A DNA stretch of 64,000 nt from an uncultured Akkermansia sp. (GTDB taxonomy: Bacteria > Verrucomicrobiota > Verrucomicrobiia > Verrucomicrobiales > Akkermansiaceae). The stretch's first letter is position 1; each line of letters begins with the position of its first letter. A model generated the notes under the pieces. That model was not told where the DNA came from. It did not search any database and worked only from the letters and a program-made list of their open reading frames with translations. Of this stretch, positions 40,837-51,097 are shown in pieces. The position numbers and the translations under genes are program-made. The stretch spans positions 1 through 64,000 of the forward strand of contig CANQBZ010000002.1 in assembly GCA_947589295.1 (NCBI GenBank), in the 5' to 3' direction.

Positions 40837-42480
40837 TTACCCCTTCATGCCGGAGATATGTCCGTGTACATCCACACGGATAGCCGTAGCCGCAGGTACC
40901 TTTGGCAGAGCGGGCATGCGCATGATATCCCCACAAAGCGCCACCAAAAAACCAGCGCCATTGGCAATTTCAAAGTCGCGCACAGTAATGGTAAAACCCG
41001 TTGGACGCCCGAGCTCTTTAGGATCATCCGTCAGGGAATTCTGAGTTTTGGCCATGCACACCGGCAAATGGGTGAGCTCATTCTTTTCCATGAGGGCGAG
41101 TTTTTTCACGGCCGCGGATGTGAGCTTCACCCCATCTGCGCCGTATATGCCGCATGCAATGGCGCGCATGCGTTCCTCCACCGGCATATCCAAGCTGTAA
41201 AGCGGACGGAAAGAAGGCTGTTGCCCGGCGTCTGCAAGACTCTGCAGCACCGTGTTGGCCAGCTCGATGGCGCCTTCACCGCCGCGGCCAAACACATCCG
41301 CCACGGCGCAGCGCACACCCATCTGCGCACAACATTCTTTCACGGCGATTATCTCCTCCTCCGTATCACTGGAGGCAAAAAGATTGATGGCCACAGTCAC
41401 CGGTCGTTGATATTTTTGAGCGCTCTCAATGTGCGCCTGCAGATTCGGCAATCCACGGCGCACGGCCTGCACGTCCGGCGTCTTCAAGTCCTTTTTGTCT
41501 GCACCGCCGTGCATCTTAAGCGCGCGAATCGTTGCCACCAGCACGATGGCCTCCGGCGCCAATCCGCTCTGTCGACATTTGATGTCCAAGAACTTCTCCG
41601 CTCCCAGATCAAAAGCAAAGCCAGCCTCCGTGACCACATAATCCGCGCAACGAAGCGCCATTTTTGTCGCTACAACAGAATTACACCCATGCGCAATATT
41701 CGCAAAAGGACCGCCATGCACAAAGGCCGGCACCCCTTCCAAACTCTGCACCAGGTTCGGGTTCATTGCCTCACGCAAGATGGCGAGCAACGCATCCGTC
41801 ACCCCGAACTCGCGCGCGTACACCGCCTCATCTGCCGCTGTGAAACCCACCACAATGTTGTCGATTCTCCTCCGCAAATCTTCCAAGTCCTCCGCCAAGC
41901 ACAAGCACGCCATGATTTCGGATGCCGGGGTGATGTTGAAGCCCTCCTCGCGAGGCACACCGTTTTTGTGAAGACCCACCACAATGTTACGCAAGGCACG
42001 GTCATTCATATCCATCACGCGTTTCCACGTGACCTTGTTTTGATCCAGACGCGTGGTATGGTAGAAGAGGGCATTATCAATGACTGCCGCCAGTAAATTA
42101 TTTGCCGCCGTGATAGCCGGAAAATCCCCGTTAAAACACAGGTTGATGCTCTCACCCGGCACAATGCTGGACGCCCCGCCACCCGTAGCGCCGCCTTTAC
42201 GTCCGAAAACGGGCCCCATGGACGGCTCACGCAACGCCAAACACACCTTTTTCCCGACCTTCTGCAGCCCTTGCGCCAAACCGATGCTCACCGTCGTCTT
42301 GCCCTCCCCGGCAGGGGTAGGCGTGAGCGCGCTCACAAGAATCAGCTTACCATGCGCCTCTCGCTCTTTGAGCGCCTCAATGCTCACTTTCGCCTTGTCC
42401 CGTCCGTAAGGAACGACCCACTTTTCATCCAGGCCCAATTTTTCGGCCATGCCTGCTGTAAACGTGTGCGCCGCGCTCAT
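40837..42480 (-). CDS. fhs: Formate--tetrahydrofolate ligase
   Basis: ATP-dependent formation of 10-formyl-THF from formate, feeding purine synthesis and one-carbon metabolism, and used by acetogens and many anaerobes. 547 aa from ATG 42480, with ATP loop TPTPAGEGKTTVSIGLAQGL, EPSMGPVFGRKGGATGGG, HTTRLDQNKVTWKRVMDMNDRALRN, HGGPFANIAHGCNS, and the C-terminal GFTITVRDFEIANGAGFLVALCGDIMRMPALP. Normal length for the family. The start is fixed by a promoter ending 6 nt upstream. It is immediately downstream of the ATP synthase operon but has its own promoter. Confidence 0.97.
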   Translation of the reverse strand: MSAAHTFTAGMAEKLGLDEKWVVPYGRDKAKVSIEALKEREAHGKLILVSALTPTPAGEGKTTVSIGLAQGLQKVGKKVCLALREPSMGPVFGRKGGATGGGASSIVPGESINLCFNGDFPAITAANNLLAAVIDNALFYHTTRLDQNKVTWKRVMDMNDRALRNIVVGLHKNGVPREEGFNITPASEIMACLCLAEDLEDLRRRIDNIVVGFTAADEAVYAREFGVTDALLAILREAMNPNLVQSLEGVPAFVHGGPFANIAHGCNSVVATKMALRCADYVVTEAGFAFDLGAEKFLDIKCRQSGLAPEAIVLVATIRALKMHGGADKKDLKTPDVQAVRRGLPNLQAHIESAQKYQRPVTVAINLFASSDTEEEIIAVKECCAQMGVRCAVADVFGRGGEGAIELANTVLQSLADAGQQPSFRPLYSLDMPVEERMRAIACGIYGADGVKLTSAAVKKLALMEKNELTHLPVCMAKTQNSLTDDPKELGRPTGFTITVRDFEIANGAGFLVALCGDIMRMPALPKVPAATAIRVDVHGHISGMKG

Positions 42481-42486
42481 GCGGGA

Positions 42487-42515
42487 AGTGTACCACACAT
42501 TCGCATTTTTGACAA
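42487..42515 (-). promoter_or_regulatory. Promoter of fhs
   Basis: Minus strand: TTGTCA, 17 nt, TACACT, then 6 nt (tcccgc) to ATG 42480. A leaderless transcript is predicted. A small hairpin GAGTC-GCGA-GACTC sits at about 42531-42544, between this promoter and the atpC stop. Confidence 0.7.
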
Positions 42516-42561
42516 GACCCCTGTGACCCAACGAGTCGCGAGACTCCGGGATGGTTAAAGC

Positions 42562-42978
42562 CTAGCGCACGTGCTTGCGACGCTTGTATTCGAGCATGGC
42601 GAGCTGCTGGGCGATGCCCGCCTCCAAACGCGTTTGCTCCTCGCGGGAGAGCACGGAGCTTTCGTTGCGCAAACGAGTACGGGCCTGCTCAATGGCAGCA
42701 TTAATGGAAGACGGATCCATCTCGTCGGCAGCCAATGCAGTATCGGTGACAATAAGCGCCATGTCATTTTCCACCTGCAGGAAGCCTCCCCCGATAAAGA
42801 GTGAAACGGACGAAGTCGCAGTGCGGTAGCTGAGTTCCCCGTTGGAGACGGAAGTGATGAGGGCCGTGTGTCCCGGCAACACCTCCAACTGACCCTCGGT
42901 GGCGGGCACGAGGATGCTGAGGGCATCTGCTTCTGCGACAGTGCGCAGGGGAGTGATGATCTTGAGGTGCAGGGGCAT
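42562..42978 (-). CDS. atpC: ATP synthase F1 subunit epsilon
   Basis: 138 aa: N-terminal beta-sandwich (HLKIITPLRTVAEADALSILVPATEGQLEVLPGHTALIT, SLFIGGGFLQVENDMALIVTDTAL) and a C-terminal helical hairpin. Part of the central stalk; the C-terminal helices can inhibit ATP hydrolysis. Last gene of the atpBEFHAGDC operon, 6 bp after atpD. Confidence 0.95.
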   Translation of the reverse strand: MPLHLKIITPLRTVAEADALSILVPATEGQLEVLPGHTALITSVSNGELSYRTATSSVSLFIGGGFLQVENDMALIVTDTALAADEMDPSSINAAIEQARTRLRNESSVLSREEQTRLEAGIAQQLAMLEYKRRKHVR

Positions 42979-42984
42979 GACTAA

Positions 42985-44430
<1,446 letters not shown>

Positions 44431-45297
44431 TTACTCCATGGCGCGGGTGGCCGTGGTGATTTCGAGAAGTTCATTCGTGATTTGAGTTTGGCGGGCCTTG
44501 TTGTAGTCCAAGGTGAGCTCGGCGATGAGATTCTTGGCGTTCTCCGTGGCTGACTTCATGGCAACCATGCGTGCTGACTGCTCGGAAGCCTTGCCTTCAA
44601 GCACCAGTTGCACCAACATGTTGCTCACGTACAACGGGAGGATGGAAGCCAACAGAGCCGCCGGCGTGGGCTCGAGTAGGAAGTTTCCCATCTGCGTGTC
44701 CTCAATGTCATCCATGGAGGCGATTTCCATGAGTTCCGAGGCGGTAACCGGCAGCAGCTCGTGCATATCGGGTCGCTGCACCATCACATTGACAAACCTT
44801 TGGTAAGCCACAAGCACGCGGTTGTAAGTGCCATCTTCAAAGCCACGGCGCAGCGCTTCAAAAATAGGCTTGAGCTCCACATCCGTCATGTTGTCGCTTA
44901 CGCTGAAAGTGAATCGCACACTGCGCCCCAAGCGCTGCAGGACGGGCGAAAGCTTCGTGCCAATGCACATGTAATCCGCATCCTGTGGAGTCTTGGCGAG
45001 GACCTCGCGCAGCAGGTTGGCGTTCAGTGCGCCACAGAGCCCCTTATCGGTATTGACCACAATGACGAGGGTTTTACCGTGCTCGCGTTGCTGCATGAGC
45101 GAGGCGCCGGCCAACTCAATGGTGGCGGAGAGATGCTGAAGGACATTGGCCAAAGCGCTGATGTAAGCGCGCCCGCGCAGGGCAAGTTCCTGAGCACGGC
45201 GCATTTTAGCGGACGCCACCATTTGCATCGCCTTGGTGATCTGCGATGTGTTGCGCACCGATTTGATACGCCGCTTGATGTCACGCAGGTTAGCCAT
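44431..45297 (-). CDS. atpG: ATP synthase F1 subunit gamma
   Basis: Central rotor shaft, 288 aa: N-terminal coiled-coil helix (LRDIKRRIKSVRNTSQITKAMQMVASAKMRRAQE), Rossmann-like middle (VNTDKGLCGALNANLLREV) and C-terminal helix (ESARMVAMKSATENAKNLIAELTLDYNKARQTQITNELLEI). The cyanobacterial/chloroplast redox insert is absent. 12 bp after atpA. Confidence 0.97.
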   Translation of the reverse strand: MANLRDIKRRIKSVRNTSQITKAMQMVASAKMRRAQELALRGRAYISALANVLQHLSATIELAGASLMQQREHGKTLVIVVNTDKGLCGALNANLLREVLAKTPQDADYMCIGTKLSPVLQRLGRSVRFTFSVSDNMTDVELKPIFEALRRGFEDGTYNRVLVAYQRFVNVMVQRPDMHELLPVTASELMEIASMDDIEDTQMGNFLLEPTPAALLASILPLYVSNMLVQLVLEGKASEQSARMVAMKSATENAKNLIAELTLDYNKARQTQITNELLEITTATRAME

Positions 45298-45309
45298 GGG
45301 TCAGTCGAG

Positions 45310-46845
45310 TTACAGGCGAGAGATAAAATTTTTCATAAATTTCTGCAAACGCGCATCCAATTCCGGGGTGAGCTCGCGGACGCGTTCAATCTCTTCCAAC
45401 AAATCCGGTGCGGTGGAGGTCACCTCTTCTTCCATGCGAGCGCGCACACTGCGGATGTCGTCCACCGCCACACCATCCAGGAAGCCCTTTTGGATGGCGT
45501 AGAGGTTGATAACCTCGATACCGAGCGGTTTAGGTTCATATTGTCCCTGCTTAAAGAGCTCCACGATGCGGCGGCCGCGCTCCAACTTGGCTTTGGTAGC
45601 GGCATCCAGGTCAGATCCGAACTGAGCGAAAGCTTGCAGCTCCTCGAACTGCGCGAGGTCAAGCTTCACGGAACCGGCGAGTTTTTTGATGATTTTTGTC
45701 TGAGCGCTGGAACCCACGCGACTCACGGAAATGCCTACGTTGATGGCCGGGCGCACACCTTGGTAAAACAAGTCAGTGTCCAAGAAAATTTGACCATCAG
45801 TGATGGAAATGACGTTCGTAGGAATGTAGGCGGACACATCGCCGGCCTGCGTTTCGATGATGGGCAACGCGGTGAGCGAACCGCCTTTGCGACCACCTTC
45901 AGAATTGATGCGCGCGGCACGCTCCAGCAAACGGCTGTGCAAGTAGAACACATCCCCCGGGTATGCCTCACGGCCGGACGGACGGCGCAAGATGAGCGAC
46001 ACCTGACGGTAGGCCACGGCGTGCTTGGAGAGGTCATCGTACACAATGAGGGCGTCCTGCCCCTGATCCATGAAGTACTCGCCCATGGCGCATCCGGCAT
46101 AAGGCGCCAAGTATTGCATGGCCGCCGAATCACTGGACGATGCCACCACCACAATGGTGTAAGGCAAGGCCCCGCTTTCCTCCAACTTGGCCACCAGGCG
46201 CGATACGTTGGCGCGCTTTTGCCCCACGGCAACGTATATGCTCAGCAGCGGACGGTGTCCGGGCAACTTACCTTCCTCGGCCTGCTTGTTTTGATGAGCC
46301 TGAGAGATGATGGCATCAATAGCAATGGCCGTCTTCCCTGTAGAGCGGTCGCCAATGATAAGCTCGCGTTGCCCGCGGCCGATGGGAATCATAGCATCAA
46401 TGGGCAGAATGCCCGTCTGCACCGGCTGATTCACCCCCTGGCGCGAAATGATGCCCGACGCAATTTTCTCCACCGGGTAATGCGCGGCAGCGGTGATTGG
46501 CCCTTTGCCATCCAGCGGATTGCCCAGAGTATCCACCACACGCCCCAAGAGCTCCGGACCCACGGGCACTTCCAGAAGACGTCCGGTGGTCTTGCACGTG
46601 TCGCCCTCCTTGAGGGCGGAACCCTTGCCGAGCAGCACCACGCCCACCTCGTTTTCTTCCAGGTTCATGGCCAGTCCCATGGTGCCGTCGGGAAATTCAA
46701 TCATCTCGTTGAGCATGGCGTTGCTCAGCCCTTCAATGTGGGCCACACCATCGCCGACGGACTTAATGGAGCCAACATTTTCGCTGACGGCTGCTGTGGA
46801 GATATTGCGGATTTGTTCTTCGAGTTCTTGGATGATGTTACTCAT
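45310..46845 (-). CDS. atpA: ATP synthase F1 subunit alpha
   Basis: 511 aa non-catalytic nucleotide-binding subunit: [11 protein letters not shown], Walker [18 protein letters not shown], the signature [29 protein letters not shown] and [18 protein letters not shown]. The stalk-binding N-terminus is present ([13 protein letters not shown]). 26 bp after atpH. Confidence 0.98.
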   Translation of the reverse strand: MSNIIQELEEQIRNISTAAVSENVGSIKSVGDGVAHIEGLSNAMLNEMIEFPDGTMGLAMNLEENEVGVVLLGKGSALKEGDTCKTTGRLLEVPVGPELLGRVVDTLGNPLDGKGPITAAAHYPVEKIASGIISRQGVNQPVQTGILPIDAMIPIGRGQRELIIGDRSTGKTAIAIDAIISQAHQNKQAEEGKLPGHRPLLSIYVAVGQKRANVSRLVAKLEESGALPYTIVVVASSSDSAAMQYLAPYAGCAMGEYFMDQGQDALIVYDDLSKHAVAYRQVSLILRRPSGREAYPGDVFYLHSRLLERAARINSEGGRKGGSLTALPIIETQAGDVSAYIPTNVISITDGQIFLDTDLFYQGVRPAINVGISVSRVGSSAQTKIIKKLAGSVKLDLAQFEELQAFAQFGSDLDAATKAKLERGRRIVELFKQGQYEPKPLGIEVINLYAIQKGFLDGVAVDDIRSVRARMEEEVTSTAPDLLEEIERVRELTPELDARLQKFMKNFISRL

Positions 46846-46871
46846 GAGAGGATAGGTGGAGAGGTTACAGA

Positions 46872-47267
46872 TTAGAGAGAAAGGCGTTCCAGGCGGTTGA
46901 TACGGGAGAGCAAAGAGGCGTCTGTCACCTGATCGCCCACGCGCACGGTGATGCCGCCGAGCAACTCAGGACGCACCTGCCAATCGTAATGCAAGTCGGG
47001 CGTGCGGGCATCCAGTTTAGCGCGAATGGCGACCTGTTCCTGATCAGTGAGAGGGACCGCACTGGCAACAATAGCCGTGCGCTTCGCCACCTCCAGACGA
47101 ACCAAATCGGTGAATGCCGAGAGCAGTTCAGCGTAATTGCGCGGCTTTTTCCGCACCAATTCACTCGCTACTTGACGCACGCGCTCCTCCTGCAATCGCC
47201 CTCCCTCAACCAGGCAGAGACGCAGCAACCGGCGCGCTTGAGCTTGCACTTCTTTGGTAATTTTCAT
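46872..47267 (-). CDS. atpH: ATP synthase F1 subunit delta, short form
   Basis: 131 aa, versus roughly 175-180 in E. coli. The N-terminal six-helix domain that caps alpha is abbreviated ([40 protein letters not shown]), but the C-terminal b-binding part is clear ([47 protein letters not shown]). Called from this C-terminal similarity and the position between atpF and atpA. No upstream extension in the same frame is offered by the track, so the shortness appears real. Confidence 0.85.
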   Translation of the reverse strand: MKITKEVQAQARRLLRLCLVEGGRLQEERVRQVASELVRKKPRNYAELLSAFTDLVRLEVAKRTAIVASAVPLTDQEQVAIRAKLDARTPDLHYDWQVRPELLGGITVRVGDQVTDASLLSRINRLERLSL

Positions 47268-47288
47268 GGGCGGCAGCGAGATTCTTCG

Positions 47289-47813
47289 TCAGGGGAGATG
47301 ATTGATGGCCTCGGCGTTGATGGCTCGGTGGTCCTCTTCGGTCAGCACCTTGCCCGTGACTTTTTGGGTGGCTTGTGCCAGCAGGTGAGCAAACTCCTTG
47401 CGCAGGACCTCCTCCTGGCGCCGGGTGTCAATTTCCGCCTGCTGACGCGCATTCTGGAGGATGGCTTGCGCATCGTTCTCAGCCTTGGCCGCGCGTTCGG
47501 CACGCAATTTTTCGGAGAGTTGGCGAGCGTGCTCCAGTTCATCTTTTGCCTGGTCGCGCGCCTCGTTCACAATTCCGGCGCTGCGCTCCCGCACTTCCGC
47601 AAGTTCCTTCTCACTGCGAGCGTGCATAGCCTCGCCCTCTTCGATGCGTCGCCGACGTTCCTCCAGCTGGCGCATCACCGGCTTGATGCCAAAATACACC
47701 ACCACCGCAGCCAAGATGGCAAAGGCAATGAAATGCGCAATGAAAGCCTCGGTGTGCAGCCCGAATTGATCGACCATCTCACTGAGGGAGGTTGCAATAA
47801 TCAGCGTTTTCAT
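47289..47813 (-). CDS. atpF: ATP synthase F0 subunit b
   Basis: Peripheral stalk, 174 aa: one membrane helix (FIAHFIAFAILAAVVVYFGIKPVM) then a long charged coiled-coil (QLEERRRRIEEGEAMHARSEKELAEVRERSAGIVNEARDQAKDELEHA). Upstream, atpE ends 89 bp away. A single b gene is present, with no b' duplicate. Confidence 0.95.
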   Translation of the reverse strand: MKTLIIATSLSEMVDQFGLHTEAFIAHFIAFAILAAVVVYFGIKPVMRQLEERRRRIEEGEAMHARSEKELAEVRERSAGIVNEARDQAKDELEHARQLSEKLRAERAAKAENDAQAILQNARQQAEIDTRRQEEVLRKEFAHLLAQATQKVTGKVLTEEDHRAINAEAINHLP

Positions 47814-47902
47814 AAATGAAGAGAGCGATGTGTCGTTTTCGAAAGGAGGCGTGCAGGGCGACGGGGAAACAGCCCCGCCGCTCTGCGCTGCACCGCGCTT
47901 GC

Positions 47903-48106
47903 TCAGCCCATGAAGATGGCCACAAACGCCACGCCTTCTACAAGGGCCGCCAACAGGATGGAGATGGTGAGCACCTTGCCGAAAGAGGCGGGATTACGCC
48001 CCGTGGACTCTGCAGCCTTCATGCCGATAAGTCCGATGCCAAGGCCGGCGCCGATGACGACGAGTCCGGCTTTCGCGATAGCAGCTTCTGCGATGATGGG
48101 TAACAT
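47903..48106 (-). CDS. atpE: ATP synthase F0 subunit c
   Basis: 67-aa two-helix hairpin forming the rotor ring. Helix 1 has GAGLGIGLIGMKAAES, the polar loop is TGRNPAS, and helix 2 carries the ion-binding Glu57 (LLAALVEGVAFVAIF). It lacks the helix-1 Gln and the Ser/Thr after the Glu that mark Na+-binding rings, so proton coupling is predicted. The start is taken at ATG 48106. Confidence 0.96.
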   Translation of the reverse strand: MLPIIAEAAIAKAGLVVIGAGLGIGLIGMKAAESTGRNPASFGKVLTISILLAALVEGVAFVAIFMG

Positions 48107-48186
48107 AGTTGTTGTATGTTGGGTTTGTTGTGGATTCCCCGCCCCCTCACGTTTTGCTTCGTGATCCGGGACAGAGGAAGGGTCTC

Positions 48187-49047
48187 TCAGGTTTCAGCAT
48201 GCGCCTCTTCCTCATCTCCGCCCACCTGCGTCTTCAGGAAAATCGCCGTGAGCATCAGGAAGACCAACGCTTGCACAAAACCTACGATGAGCTCGAGCGC
48301 CATAAAGGGCAACATGGCGGCAAAACTAATGCCGCCCATCTGCTCCAGTATGGCCTCGCCTGCGAAGATGTTGCCGAAAAGTCGGGCTGCCAACGCCACC
48401 GGTCGGATGCATATTGAAAGCACCTCGATCAGTCCGACAAAGAAAAAGATCGGCAGCAGAGCGTACTTCAGGAATCCGGTGAGGCCACCCTTCGGTCCAA
48501 AGGTGTGAGCAATGAAATGAGCAAGCCCTTGCTCACGCAGCACCCATATGAACCACAGCAGGGCGTAGAAAAAGCCCAGAAAAATCGTCACGTTCAAATC
48601 CGCATTGGCGCCGCGCAGCAAAGGCTGCCCTCGGTAGGTGATCTCACCCACTCCCGGAAGCAACCCCATGTAGTTGCTCACCAAAATGAGCAAGAACACC
48701 GTCGCAAAGTACCAAAAGTACTTTTTAGCCAAACTCTTGCCGGTCAACCCCTCCACAAAGTTGTAAAGCATCTCGAAAACCCACTCCACGAAATTCTGCA
48801 GACCGTGCGGTATTCGCTCCATCTTGCGCGTGGCGATTTGTAACATAAGCGTGATGACCAACACGGCCACGGCCAGCATGACGAGTGAGTTGCTAATTGG
48901 CAGCGTGTGACCTTCCCAAAAAGGTATGGGGATTTCCCACAAAATGGGGGCGCTCGTGCTCAGACCCTCATGCGCCTCTTCCGCCCCGCACGTGACTCCG
49001 CCCATCGCCAAGGCTGCCAAACACATCTTTTGCACGAGTCCCCGCAT
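48187..49047 (-). CDS. atpB: ATP synthase F0 subunit a
   Basis: Stator channel subunit, 286 aa. Begins with a signal-like stretch (MCLAALAMGGVTCGAEEAHEG), then membrane helices including LVMLAVAVLVITLMLQIA and the essential-Arg helix EVLSICIRPVALAARLFGNIFAGEAI. N-terminal signal sequences on subunit a are found in some lineages. First gene of the operon; no atpI is seen upstream, where an unrelated minus-strand gene ends at 49233. Confidence 0.95.
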   Translation of the reverse strand: MRGLVQKMCLAALAMGGVTCGAEEAHEGLSTSAPILWEIPIPFWEGHTLPISNSLVMLAVAVLVITLMLQIATRKMERIPHGLQNFVEWVFEMLYNFVEGLTGKSLAKKYFWYFATVFLLILVSNYMGLLPGVGEITYRGQPLLRGANADLNVTIFLGFFYALLWFIWVLREQGLAHFIAHTFGPKGGLTGFLKYALLPIFFFVGLIEVLSICIRPVALAARLFGNIFAGEAILEQMGGISFAAMLPFMALELIVGFVQALVFLMLTAIFLKTQVGGDEEEAHAET

Positions 49048-49059
49048 AGTACACTCCGT

Positions 49060-49088
49060 ACGCTACCATTTACTCCGCTCGGTGTCAA
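49060..49088 (-). promoter_or_regulatory. Promoter of the ATP synthase operon
   Basis: Minus strand: TTGACA, 17 nt, TAGCGT, then 12 nt to ATG 49047 (leader of about 5-6 nt). A GGAG lies 6 nt before the ATG but would be at the very 5' end of the transcript. Confidence 0.6.
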
Positions 49089-49232
49089 GCAGCTTTTTCT
49101 TTTTTCGTTCTCGCACTACCCCAAAAAACGAGGAATTCCATCGTATGCATATCGCCCGGGGGAGGAAAGGACAGGATCGCCCCAACCACCGGACGGACAA
49201 CGCATGTTCGCCCGCCCTTGGCCACACATGGT

Positions 49233-50057
49233 TCAGATGTGGAATTTGCGCCGCAGACCTTTTCTCCACCTCCGAACAGGTATGCACTCGAAGCATATTT
49301 TAAGAAGAAGCCTTTTGACGCGGAACCAAGTCGATACGTGGAGGAGGCGGTATTCTCTCATGAGAGGCATGAGCCGTTTAGCATCCACTGCGTACGAGCT
49401 TTCCGGCCTTTTTTCGTCCTTGTAGTCAAAGTAAATTCTGCGTATATGCGGCGATACCTCTTCGTCTGATGTCTTTCTTACGCTATGGCAGATGTAGAGG
49501 ATATCAATGTCGATTCCAGGGAAAGCCTCCTTAAGCAAATCGTAGCCTTCAATGAGATGGGCATCGGCAGCGTGCGTTTCGTTGTCCGGTGTCTCCAGAT
49601 ACACAATTAAAACCGATGAAGAGGATTCTATGCCGGAGAGAAGTCGATGGATGCGCCGATTGTATTTCTCCCGCACGGCTGGATAGCTTTTCTCAATAGG
49701 GACATCTTTCAAGAAATCGTGGTTAAAGGTAATCCCATTGAAATCGTTGTGGTAAGCGGTGCAGGAAATACTCCTTTCCATGTAGGAGTACGAAAGGTCT
49801 TGCAACTCGATAAAACGATCGAAGCGGTTAGCAAGAATACGGCACCTGTCCACAAAAGTTCCCCCGTAAAGCCAATCAAAGGGGTAGGACGCGAATTGGA
49901 GTTGGGCCGTGCGTAGCAGGGCTGTGCAAGAACACGCCGCTCCTGTACCGAAAATAAAGTCGTAGCTCCTCGTTTCACCCCTCTGCGTACGCCACACGCG
50001 ACGCCGTCTTCCCGGAGAAGGGCGTCCTGCTGCGCTTTCTTTTGCCTTTATGGTCAT
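49233..50057 (-). CDS. DUF1796-type papain-like cysteine peptidase family protein
   Basis: About 274 aa from ATG 50057. Contains the family's opening signature in the form GTGAACSCTALLRTAQLQFASYPFDWLYGG (Cys near the start, PFDW afterwards), a central FNHDF...KYNRRIHRLLSGIESSSSVLIVYLETP region and a basic C-terminus (RVKRLLLKICFECIPVRRWRKGLRRKF). DUF1796 proteins are predicted papain-like enzymes, often found near surface-polysaccharide genes; no biochemical role is established to my knowledge. Codon use is visibly more AT-rich than the neighbouring ATP synthase and NfeD genes, and no glycan genes surround it, which suggests acquisition by transfer. It has its own promoter. Confidence 0.75.
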   Translation of the reverse strand: MTIKAKESAAGRPSPGRRRRVWRTQRGETRSYDFIFGTGAACSCTALLRTAQLQFASYPFDWLYGGTFVDRCRILANRFDRFIELQDLSYSYMERSISCTAYHNDFNGITFNHDFLKDVPIEKSYPAVREKYNRRIHRLLSGIESSSSVLIVYLETPDNETHAADAHLIEGYDLLKEAFPGIDIDILYICHSVRKTSDEEVSPHIRRIYFDYKDEKRPESSYAVDAKRLMPLMREYRLLHVSTWFRVKRLLLKICFECIPVRRWRKGLRRKFHI

Positions 50058-50070
50058 TGCTACCGCACAG

Positions 50071-50099
50071 ATTATTTGGCGATTGTGCGGGAATGTCAA
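50071..50099 (-). promoter_or_regulatory. Promoter of the DUF1796-type gene
   Basis: Minus strand: TTGACA (50094-50099), 17 nt, AATAAT (50071-50076), then 13 nt to ATG 50057. Confidence 0.55.
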
Positions 50100-50124
50100 G
50101 CATTATTGTTTGTGCTGAGAAAGG

Positions 50125-50273
50125 CACCACATCCGTCCCAAGAAAAAGCAGCGCCAATGGTAGTCAACGGCACATCGTTCAACGCAAATCGTTGATTATT
50201 TACGATTGACGATTTGGAAAGCGAGCGTGCTACGCGCGGGATTATCGAGCCGGTACGTAGCGGAATTGTCGAA
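50125..50273. repeat. Dispersed intergenic repeat, copy 1
   Basis: About 149 bp closely matching 55652-55800. Shared blocks include CACATCCGTCCCA, CGGCACATCGTTCAACGCAAA and GTTGATTATTTACGATTGACG, ending in a shared CGGAAT-T-TCGAA. It contains the inverted repeat TCAACG-caaat-CGTTGA. Lies alone in the intergenic gap between the DUF1796-type gene and nfeD, with no ORF of its own. It looks like a non-coding REP/MITE-like element. The rest of the 50100-50408 gap holds nothing else I recognise. Confidence 0.85.
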
Positions 50274-50408
50274 TCGTCCATGGTTTGACATCTTTGTCGG
50301 GCTTACTTCTTTTGTCTGTTGGAAACGCATGAGAAATGGGTTGAATGAGCCCAGAGAAGATTTTATTGGGACACGTGTGGCGCGCACGGCGTTCGTGTGA
50401 AAAATTCA

Positions 50409-50438
50409 TTGACGTTCACCGAGCTTGGGTGGTAGAGT
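50409..50438 (+). promoter_or_regulatory. Promoter of nfeD-flotillin
   Basis: TTGACG (50409-50414), 18-nt spacer, TAGAGT (50433-50438). ATG 50455 is 16 nt further on. Confidence 0.5.
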
Positions 50439-50454
50439 AGAGTCGGTATCAGCC

Positions 50455-51078
50455 ATGGACACCTTCCTCAACATCATCGGGCAACTCATGAACTTTCTGC
50501 GCGCGGCGGACCTGCTGCCGGATTTCGTCTCGGCGCGCGGCATCTTTTGCTTTATCGCGTGGCTGGCGACCTTCCTGGCCCTCATCTCGCTTTTCGTTTC
50601 GCTTTTTGCCGACTTCGACAACGGGGGAGACGCCGATGTACCCGGGGACAGCCCGGACGGCGACACGGGGGCGTTTTCCCTGCGGGCCATCGTTGGATTT
50701 TTGCTCGGGCTGGGGTGGGGCGGCTACATTGCCATGCAAAACGGGTTCTCGGTGCTGGTATCCACCTTTGCAGGGCTGCTGCTGGGGGCTGTCCTTTTTA
50801 TCATCATCGTAGCGATGATGCGCTTCATATACAGCCTGAAATCGGATGGCACCCTGCGCTACGAAGAACTGGTTGGTCTGCGCGGCACCGTGTACGTCAC
50901 CATACCGCCCCATGGGGAACCGGGCGGGCAAGTGCAGGTGGCGCACCCCTCCCAACTCGTCACGATGCCCGCCGTCCAGACGGGATCGACCCCGCTTCCC
51001 GCTCAATCCTCTATCGTGGTCACGCACGCCACATCTTCTCTTCTCACGGTGCAAGCCACCGATCCCACCAAAGACTAA
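50455..51078 (+). CDS. NfeD-like membrane protein, flotillin partner
   Basis: 207 aa from ATG 50455. N-terminal helices (FCFIAWLATFLALISLFVSLFA), an acidic Gly/Asp loop (GGDADVPGDSPDGDTG), a second hydrophobic region with many Gly (AIVGFLLGLGWGGYIAM, LVSTFAGLLLGAVLFIIIVAMM), and a C-terminal region beginning YEELVGLRGTVYVTIPP that fits the OB-fold of NfeD proteins. NfeD genes are characteristically next to flotillin/stomatin genes, as here (19-bp gap). The pair likely organises membrane microdomains. This is the short NfeD form without the ClpP-like protease domain. Confidence 0.85.
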   Translation: MDTFLNIIGQLMNFLRAADLLPDFVSARGIFCFIAWLATFLALISLFVSLFADFDNGGDADVPGDSPDGDTGAFSLRAIVGFLLGLGWGGYIAMQNGFSVLVSTFAGLLLGAVLFIIIVAMMRFIYSLKSDGTLRYEELVGLRGTVYVTIPPHGEPGGQVQVAHPSQLVTMPAVQTGSTPLPAQSSIVVTHATSSLLTVQATDPTKD

Positions 51079-51097
51079 CCTCACCCCACGCAACGCC

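Noticed and set aside
40858-42096. 412-codon plus-strand ORF
   Set aside because: Antisense to fhs; no recognisable features.
44761-46875. 704-codon plus-strand ORF
   Set aside because: Antisense to atpG and atpA, which are both complete; composition is typical of a shadow frame.
50096-50281. 61-codon ORF sharing KSSIVNNQRFALNDVP with an ORF near 55700
   Set aside because: The similarity comes from the duplicated non-coding repeat; frames diverge on both sides.
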